23,602 nt of DNA, taken from positions 1 through 23,602 of the forward strand of contig JAVKOQ010000617.1 in assembly GCA_031835245.1 (NCBI GenBank), given 5' to 3'. Under the pieces are notes generated by a model. It saw only the letters and a program-made list of their open reading frames with translations. It made no database searches and was not told where the DNA came from. Made by a program: the position numbers and the translations under genes. Positions 17,323 through 23,602 of this stretch are shown piece after piece. This stretch comes from Balamuthia mandrillaris (Eukaryota; Discosea; Longamoebia; Balamuthiidae). Within the stretch, counting starts at the first letter, position 1; the number at the start of each line of letters is the position of its first letter.

Positions 17323-20300
17323 ATGCTGCAGCACGTAGAGCGGATGACATGGCAGTTTTGGCGCCCTGCCTTGTGCCTGGAAGCCCCTCCCAGCGCTTTC
17401 GACGGCCGACGAACCGTAGTGTCTCCTCTTTCAGGTTCCTTTTTTTTTTCTCTCTCTCTCTCTCTTCTTTTCTTTTTTTTTCCTCTAACCAGAGATACTT
17501 CTTTTGTTATTCATCGAATTGATTTTGATCGTTTTGCCTCCCTCTCCTTCTGCTCTCTGCTCTCTCTCACTCGCTTAGGATGGGGACCTTTCAAGTTGGG
17601 CATTTACCAGCTGCGCATGGATCCCGCCGGGCTGGAGTTTGAGAAGCGGCTCTACCGGAGCATGTTCCCTCATTTGGCCGAACCCGATGGGGAGGAGCAA
17701 GAGGGATCCGCTTCTTCGTCGACCGCCACCGGTGGCGCGCAACAGGAGGAGGACAAGGAGGACGCCAAGTTTAGGAACGCAAAGAAGAAGAAGCTGCAGC
17801 AGGTCACGGAGGACTATTATGAGATCCTTGGCATTGCTCATAGAGGCTATTTGGCCACTGCGGAGGAGATCAAGAAAGCTTGTACGTCCTCCTCTCTCTC
17901 TCTCCCTCTCTTCCTCTCCTCGCTTCTAGCTGTTGTCCCCTACTTCAGTTATTCGTGTTTCTCCTTTCTTTTCTCTTTAGTGCTTTACTTCTCTATTTCT
18001 TTCCTTCATTATCTGTCTTTGTTCTTCTCGCGCTGTCTTCTTTCTTCTTCTTAGTCCTTTCTTCATTCTTCTTTCATTGTTCTTCGTTCACTGTTCTTCT
18101 CTTCTTCTGCTATATTTTTGCACTTCATTTCTGTTTTTGCTTCTGAATGGAGAACTCACCGTGTGTATGTTTTTGAAAGATCGTAAGTCTGTGTTGGCAC
18201 ATCATCCTGACAAGAAAGTGGGCAGCGGAGAGCCGGATGCGGAGGATGACACTATGTTTAAAGCTATTACCAAAGGTACTCCATTGTTTTTCATGGACGA
18301 CGAGAAGAAACAAAGACGACAGGAAATAAGGCATCGTGAAGAGGAGAGAATGGAGAGCAGTGACGCACTTTTCCACCATTCTCTATTTTTGACAAACACT
18401 ATTTCTATCAATAGCATACGAGACATTGAGCGACCCAAACAAACGAAGAGCGTATGACTCCCAAAATGTTACCTTTGATGACACCATTCCTACCGCTGCC
18501 AACACACCTCACTTCAACACCGCTGATTTCTATGATCTCTTTGGTCCTGTCTTTGCTCGCAACTCAAGGTTAGCCTAACTTTCTTTGTTCTTCTGTATTT
18601 TTTGTTCGTTATTTTTTTCTTTGCCTATCTTTCATTTCTAACTTTGTTCTCTCTGCTGTTATTCCCACTTTTGTTGACAGATGGGCGAGTGATGGTAACG
18701 CTCCTCAGTTGGGGGATGACAAGACTCCCTTCGAAAAAGTGGAAGCATTTTATGAGTATTGGTTCCACTTCAACTCGTGGCGCGATTTTTCTTATTTGGA
18801 CGAGTATGATCCGAATGACGCAGAGTCCCGAGAAGAGAAAAGATGGATGGAAAGACAGAATCTCAAGGAAAGAACGAAACGCAAAAAGCAAGAGGTTGTC
18901 CGCATCAATACTTTAGTAGGTTCGTTATCACTTTGTTTATTCAGCCTATCCCCAAAAGAAAGTGAGAAAAAGGGCAGAAGAGACAAGGACCAAAGAATCT
19001 AATGTTTGCTTTGTGTTACATTTACAGAGACGGCATATAAAAGAGATCCTCGCGTGAAAAGGCAAAAAGAGGAGCTGAAAGAGAAAAAGCGACGGGAGAG
19101 AGAAGCCCGTCATGAAGCTGCTCGTCGCCAAGCTGAAGAGGTTCGTAGCAATTTTTCTCTTACGATGTTTCGTTTATTTTTGTCGTCTCACTTTCTCACT
19201 CTCTCTCTCTCTCTGTGTTTCTTACTTTGCCTTTTTTCTTCAAAAATAGGAAGCAAGAAAAGCCAGAGAAGAGCAAGAACGCAAAGAACGTGAAGAGAAA
19301 GCTAAAGCAGAGGAGGTTTGTTTTCTAATCTTTTGTCTTAGTGTTGGCATTCTTTTAAACTGAACAAAAAATACAGGCCGCAGCAGAACGTAAACGAACA
19401 GCCAAAGCTCTCCGCAAGTACCGAACGAATCTCCGTAAGTTAGTCAAGTCGGCTGGTTTCTCGTTTGAAGAAAACGACCTTGAGGCTCTCTGCTCTCGTC
19501 TCTCTCTACCTCGTCTCCGCTCCCTCTGCACCGCTATGGCTATCAACGATGCTTCTTCCTCTGAACAAGCAGCCGCAGCAGAGGCAGCCTATAGAGAAGA
19601 AGTTCGGCTGCTCGAACGGGAGACGGAGCAACAGGAGCAACAACAACAGAAGAGCGCCACTCCTCCATGGACGGAGGAAGAGCTCTCCCTGTTGGCACAG
19701 GGTTCGGCTAAGTTCCCTGGAGCCACCTCCAATCGCTGGCGCCTCATCACGCAATTCATCAACGAGAAGAGCGGCAGCAAGTACAAGAGAGCGGTGAAGG
19801 AGGTCATCATGAAGACGGCGCAGTTGAAGGAGGCCACCGACGTGGCCACTCTCGCTTCGGCTGTTGGCCCAGCTGGTTCTGCTTCGCCGTCGGTGGCTCC
19901 ATTGGCGGATATGAATGGCAACATTTCCGTACGTTGGGATGCTCCCATTCCTGCTGCATCCGCTTCTGGCTCTGCTGCTTCCGTTGCTCCTTCTCCATCC
20001 TCAAAAGCTGCCGCTTCCCCTGCTGCTGCTTCCCCAGCACAAACGAAAGCGCCTGCCGCTGCTTCTGCCTCTCCCGCTACGGCCGCTGCTGCAACAACGG
20101 CAAAGAAGGTACCTTACTTTTTTTATTCTCGTTTTATGTTTAGTGTTTCGTGTCCTTCTGAACACGATGGGCATACAGGAAAAGGAGAGCGTTTGGAGTC
20201 AAGAGCAACAAAAGGCATTGGAGGAGGCGCTCAAGGTACATCCGGTCAGCGAGGGCAAGCAACGTTGGGACAACATCGCAGCGGCGGTGCCTGGCAAGAG

Positions 20301-20379
20301 CAAGAAGGAGTGCGTGGAGCGGTTCAAGTACCTCGTCAACTTTTACAAGCAGGGCAACACCAAAAAGACTTCTGCTTGA
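17323..20379 (+). CDS. ZUO1: Zuotin / DNAJC2 (MPP11): ribosome-associated J-protein with SANT domains
   Basis: Nine exons: 17323-17434, 17579-17881, 18180-18275, 18415-18568, 18681-18919, 19028-19140, 19250-19315, 19377-20108 and 20179-20379, coding 671 aa. The J-domain runs from DYYEILGIAHRGYLATAEE through YRKSVLAHHPDKK (HPD at residues 147-149) to YETLSDPNKRRAYDS. The zuotin homology region follows (ADFYDLFGPVFARNSRWAS, FYEYWFHFNSWRDFSYLDEY), then a charged helix rich in KKRREREARHEAARR that contacts rRNA in known family members. Two SANT/Myb-like domains occur near the end (PPWTEEELSLLAQGSAKFP and SVWSQEQQKALEEALKVHP), as in animal DNAJC2 but not in yeast Zuo1. Known role: partner of an Hsp70-like protein in the ribosome-associated complex at the exit tunnel. 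Exon 1 (start at 17323 or in-frame 17344) is the least certain part. Confidence 0.94.
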
Positions 20380-21190
20380 GCGCCGCCGTGGTTCTGCGCG
20401 TGTCTCTCTCTTGCTTTCCATCCGAATATTTTTTATTTTTATCATCGATAATTCTAATATTTATTGCCCCGAAGTTCTTATTTCCGATCGATCTCCTTTA
20501 AATTTTCACGTCGTCACGAAAATATCTGTTTTCCTATTGGCCCACCACCTGTGAAATCTCCGATCGAACGACCAGCCACGACAAAAATTTGTGGTCCGGT
20601 AATAAATGTCGACAATGTAATTTTTACACTTTTTGCTTTGGGGGTGTGGTATTATTTTTCATTCTTTGTACGCTCTGGTGTGTGTGTTGTTTTTTTGAAC
20701 TTTTGGTCCACCAAACGACGAAAAAACAAAAAAAAAAAAGTAGAGAGAGCTAGCGTTCTTTATTGGGGAGAGAAAGAGTAGAGAAGAGCAAATAACAAAA
20801 CAAAAAAAAAAAGGTGGCGCAGAACACGCTACTACACCAACGAGGAGGCCGCTTTGCAAACAAACAAACAAACAAACAGAAAGGAGCATCTCTTCGGGTT
20901 AGCATAGCAACAACAACAACAACAGGAAGCGATCCGTTTTTTTTTGTAATTAAAAAAAAATAGTCCATTCATCATCTGCTACTCTTTTTTTCCCCCCAAC
21001 GGTACGTTTTTTTTTTCCTTTCCTTTCCTTTCTTCATCTTCCCTACTGTTTAATCCACTACACCACACACACACACAAAAAAAAACTAATGCAAACAAAC
21101 TTTTTCATTTTTGTTTATATTTTTTTGATCCCGAAAAAAAAATAGAACATATTTGACGTCGACCACAGAATAAATAGCAAATAGCGGCAA
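20380..21190. promoter_or_regulatory. Spacer between zuotin and the TKL kinase gene
   Basis: No gene is visible in these 811 bases. The first third is a cluster of CG-containing AT-rich motifs: TCATCGATAAT (20442-20452), GATCGATCTC (20485-20494), TTTTCACGTCGTCACGAAAA (20503-20522), GATCGAACG (20562-20570) and TGTCGACA (20607-20614), with an ATTGG (reverse CCAAT) near 20538. The rest is low complexity: A and T runs, a CAAA repeat (about 20858-20878) and a short AC repeat (about 21064-21076). GACGTCGACC (21155-21164) lies about 30 bp before the kinase ATG. Confidence 0.45.
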
Positions 21191-21884
21191 ATGGAAGGAG
21201 AAGAAGGCTTTATTCCGGAGGGTCTCATCCTGAACTTGGACGAGGCGTGGAACATCAACTATGAAGACCTCGAGATTGAGGAGGAAATAGGCAGAGGTTC
21301 CTTTGGCTGCGTTTACAAGGGCACTTACTTTGGCACGGAGGTCGCCATCAAGAAGATCTCGTGCAACTTGGACGAAGACCCCGACGCCTTGCTGTACGTT
21401 TTGACAACTTCCTTCTGCGCGTTCTATTCTCTCCTCTCTCTCTCTCTCTCCTCTGTCGTCTTCTCTCTCTCTCTCTCTCTCTCTTTTCCATTTCCTCTAT
21501 TTATTTTGTTATGCCTCTCTCTCCCCCTCCTCTGTTCTCTCTCCTCTCTCTCTCTCTCTCTCTGCAACAATTGGTGGAGACACTAATCTAAAACTTGCTA
21601 TCAATAGTTACCTTGAACGTGAAGTCAACGTGATGAAGTACGTTTCACGTTTTCTCCCTCTTCTTTTTTTTTGTTATTTCTAACCATGTCTGTCTGTACA
21701 ACAGAGGGATGCGGCACCCCAACATCGTCACTTTTATCGGCATTTGTCAGTTGGCCTCCGGCGGTCTTCTTCTTATCACGGAGTTCGTGAAGCATGGAGA
21801 CTTACGTATGCTTTTTTCAAATGCTCCGCTTTGTTTTTCCTTCGGCGTTGTCTCTCTTCTTTGTCTTTTCTCCTCCCTCTCCCT

Positions 21885-21925
<41 letters not shown>

Positions 21926-22210
21926 TCTTATCGTACGCCTGTCATTTAAAAGGTGGTTTTCTGAAGGACACAACCCTCGATATGAGTTGGTATCTTCGTG
22001 TAAAGATAGCTTACGATATTGCCTGCGCTATGGCTTACCTCCACTCACGAAGCGTTATTCACAGAGATCTTAAGAGCAAGAATTTGCTTGTTGGTGCGTT
22101 AAGCTTTGGTCCCTTTTTCCTAAATATTTCTGTTCATGCTTACAAATCCTCTCTCTTGTCTAGATGACAACTGGAAAGTGAAAGTGTGTGATTTCGGGTA
22201 TGTTTCATCG

Positions 22211-22247
<37 letters not shown>

Positions 22248-22990
22248 CTTCTTCTGACATGCTCTTCTATCAAAAAACAACCACAGATTTGCTCGCACAA
22301 TGACGAATCGCCCAATGACTCTCTGCGGCACAGACGAGTGGATGGCCCCCGAGATGATCCTCGGCCAACAATATACGAACAAGGTGGACGTCTTCTCCTA
22401 TGGCATTGTCCTCTGTGAGATTATGACCCGCAAGAAGATCTCCACGGAGCTGCAACGCTCTGCCCTGGAGGCATTCAGCCTGGATACGAAGAAGCTGGAG
22501 GCCTTGATCCCCCCCGACTGCCCTAAGGAGCTTTACCAGCTGGTCCTTGATTGCTGCCAGTACGAGCCGGAGAGCAGACCCGCTTTCAACGAGATTGTCA
22601 AGAGGACGCGCGCCATCCTTAAGAGGCTGCCCGCCGACGGCAGCGTCTCCGCCACCCCCTCCACTACCCCACCTGCCGCCGGCACGCGTACTTCATTACC
22701 TCCGACCCGTACCCCTCCTGTGGCTGCTCCCGTTGCCTCTGCTCGCCCGACTGCGACCTCCCCGTCTCCTCCTCCGAGAGAAAATAGGAACTCGTTGACG
22801 CCTACGGCTGGTGGAGGTGCTCCTGCTCCTGCGGTTGCTGCAAAGCCGGCTCCACCTGCTCGACCCCTCAGTGGTGTTGGCTTGCCTAGCAGTGGTGCCA
22901 GTCCTGCTGCGGGGCGTTCTCCTGTTGCGGCCAGACCTTCTCCCGGTGGTGGTGCTGCTGCTGAGACCCCTGCTGCTCCTTGGCGTTCGT

Positions 22991-23036
<46 letters not shown>

Positions 23037-23160
23037 CTTCTTTCGGTCTATTCCTTTATTCTCTTAAGCATCATGCTCTTCCGAATCCCTCCCCCTAACC
23101 TTCTTTTTTTTTTGTTTAACAGAGGTGAAGCTGAAGCAATCCGGTGCTAAACTTTGGTAA
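21191..23160 (+). CDS. TKL-family protein kinase with proline/alanine-rich C-terminal tail
   Basis: Seven exons: 21191-21393, 21608-21637, 21705-21805, 21953-22093, 22164-22197, 22287-22984 and 23123-23160, coding 414 aa. The kinase domain spans about residues 28-290: glycine loop GRGSFGCVYKG (34-44), VAIKK with the ATP-binding Lys at 54, helix-C Glu in YLEREVNV, catalytic loop IHRDLKSKNLLV (Asp 150), DFG at 168-170, and the activation segment ending GTDEWMAPEM. All catalytic residues are present, so an active kinase is expected. HRDLKSKN and the WMAPE segment place it in the tyrosine-kinase-like group with DRK/Raf-like kinases; such enzymes are usually Ser/Thr-specific. A tail of about 110 residues is rich in Pro, Ala, Thr and Ser and looks disordered. 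No receptor or ankyrin part is present. The substrate is unknown. Confidence 0.9.
21871..21922. repeat. (CT)n microsatellite in TKL kinase intron 3
   Basis: A CCCTCT tract grades into pure CT inside the intron 21806-21952. It may serve as an extended pyrimidine tract before the acceptor at 21952. Intron 1 (21394-21607) holds similar but less regular CT stretches. Confidence 0.9.
22213..22243. repeat. (CT)n microsatellite in TKL kinase intron 5
   Basis: A near-pure CT tract in the 89-bp intron 22198-22286, between the DFG-coding exon and the activation-segment exon. Confidence 0.9.
22995..23031. repeat. (CT)n microsatellite just after the donor of TKL kinase intron 6
   Basis: A CT tract begins 10 bases after the donor at 22985. 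If the intron were retained, the frame would read into a Ser-Leu repeat and stop at 23067, so the tract sits where retention would change the tail. Confidence 0.9.
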
Positions 23161-23482
23161 TAAAACAGTTCATTACCGTAATATTAAAACTGTTTGGCTG
23201 GGATTGCCGTACAAGGAAAAATGGCGGCAGTAGTCACGTTACTTTTAAAGACAACAGCGACGACTACTGTTGTCGTTCGTGTTCTTTTTTTCCTTTCTAT
23301 CTACTGTTGCTTTTGTTTGTATTAACTCTTTTTTGTCTTATAAACAACCCTTAAAAAAAAAGAGATAGATGAACTCTTCTTTTGCACAGATATTTCTTTC
23401 TACCACAAAACGAAAGAAATACAAAAACAGCTTTCTACACGTTTAAACAACCTTTTCTTCTCTGTACATCCTCTTCTTCGCT
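23161..23482. other. TKL kinase 3' flank with two stem-loops; convergent terminator region
   Basis: AATAAA overlaps the kinase stop (TAATAAA at 23158-23164). Two inverted repeats follow: AAACAGTT (23163-23170) with AACTGTTT (23188-23195), and GACAACAG (23250-23257) with CTGTTGTC (23267-23274). The rest is T-rich. A possible opposing gene ends at 23483, making this a tail-to-tail spacer. No gene is seen within it. Confidence 0.5.
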
Positions 23483-23602
23483 CTATACATTATGTTCTTC
23501 TTTCTCTTCCTCTTCCTCTTCTTCTTCCTCTTCCTTTTGCTTTTCTTTTTCTTGTTCTTTTTCTTTTCCTTTGTCGTCATGCTTCTTCTTCTGCTGCTTC
23601 TT
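23483..23602 (-). CDS. Possible C-terminus of a Lys/Glu-rich protein (partial)
   Basis: On the minus strand an open frame enters at the right edge and ends in TAG at 23483-23485, giving 39 residues that start KKQQKKKHDDKGKEKEQEKE, then a Glu run and EEHNV. Charged tails like this are common at the ends of eukaryotic nuclear proteins, and the convergent position suits a gene end. The whole frame is purine-rich low complexity, which can stay open by chance, so it may be only a purine tract. Confidence 0.35.
   Translation of the reverse strand, partial: KKQQKKKHDDKGKEKEQEKEKQKEEEEEEEEEEKEEHNV

Noticed and set aside
17344-17434. Alternative zuotin start in the frame beginning MAVLAPCLVPGSP
   Set aside because: That frame reaches the donor in phase 0, whereas exon 2 needs phase 1, so it cannot join the J-domain exon.
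20380-21190. Hidden tRNA or other small RNA gene in the long spacer
   Set aside because: I looked for a tRNA-type B box (GGTTCGAATCC-like) and cloverleaf arms and saw none; the GC-richer patch near 20535-20600 has no convincing fold by eye.

Overview
This is a gene-dense nuclear segment from a single-celled eukaryote. Nearly every gene is broken by short GT-AG introns, coding exons are moderately GC-rich, and introns and spacers are low-complexity (CT/GA dinucleotide, CTT/GAA triplet and longer pyrimidine/purine tracts). The gene content is ordinary eukaryotic housekeeping plus a TKL-type kinase. That kinase and the intron style would suit an amoebozoan, rhizarian or similar protist, but I cannot place the organism from sequence alone. 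All gene models below were built by joining reading frames across GT/AG junctions and checking that phases close and family domains run on; no transcript data were used.

Layout, left to right: a G3BP-like NTF2/RRM RNA-binding protein (minus, runs off the left edge); UTP15, a WD40 subunit of the SSU processome (minus, 9 exons); a C2-domain protein with a C-terminal membrane anchor (minus, 4 exons); an F-box protein (minus, 3 exons); a 5'-truncated LINE (minus) inserted 27 bp before the F-box start codon; the KDEL receptor ERD2 (plus, 4 exons); translation elongation factor eEF1B-gamma (minus, 4 exons, convergent with ERD2); a LENG8/THP3-type SAC3-domain protein (minus, 12 exons); the ribosome-associated J-protein zuotin/DNAJC2 (plus, 9 exons, divergent from LENG8 across 250 bp); a TKL kinase (plus, 7 exons); and at the right edge the probable Lys/Glu-rich C-terminus of another minus-strand gene.

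The genes do not form an operon or a single pathway, although several serve RNA and protein production (UTP15 in rRNA processing, G3BP-like RNP, LENG8-like mRNA processing/export, eEF1G, zuotin). I found no tRNA, rRNA, CRISPR array or virus-derived element.

The most unusual signals are non-coding. The splice donors have a strong non-standard consensus: 13 of 47 inferred introns start GTWCGT and 25 of 47 have C at +4, while GTAAGT occurs once. The palindrome TGTCGACA occurs four times, always between genes. Three separate purine microsatellites of different unit length all contain AACGATGA. Almost all intronic microsatellites are pyrimidine on the sense strand, with one G-quadruplex-like exception in eEF1G. 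The LINE has a terminal hairpin in its 3' tail.
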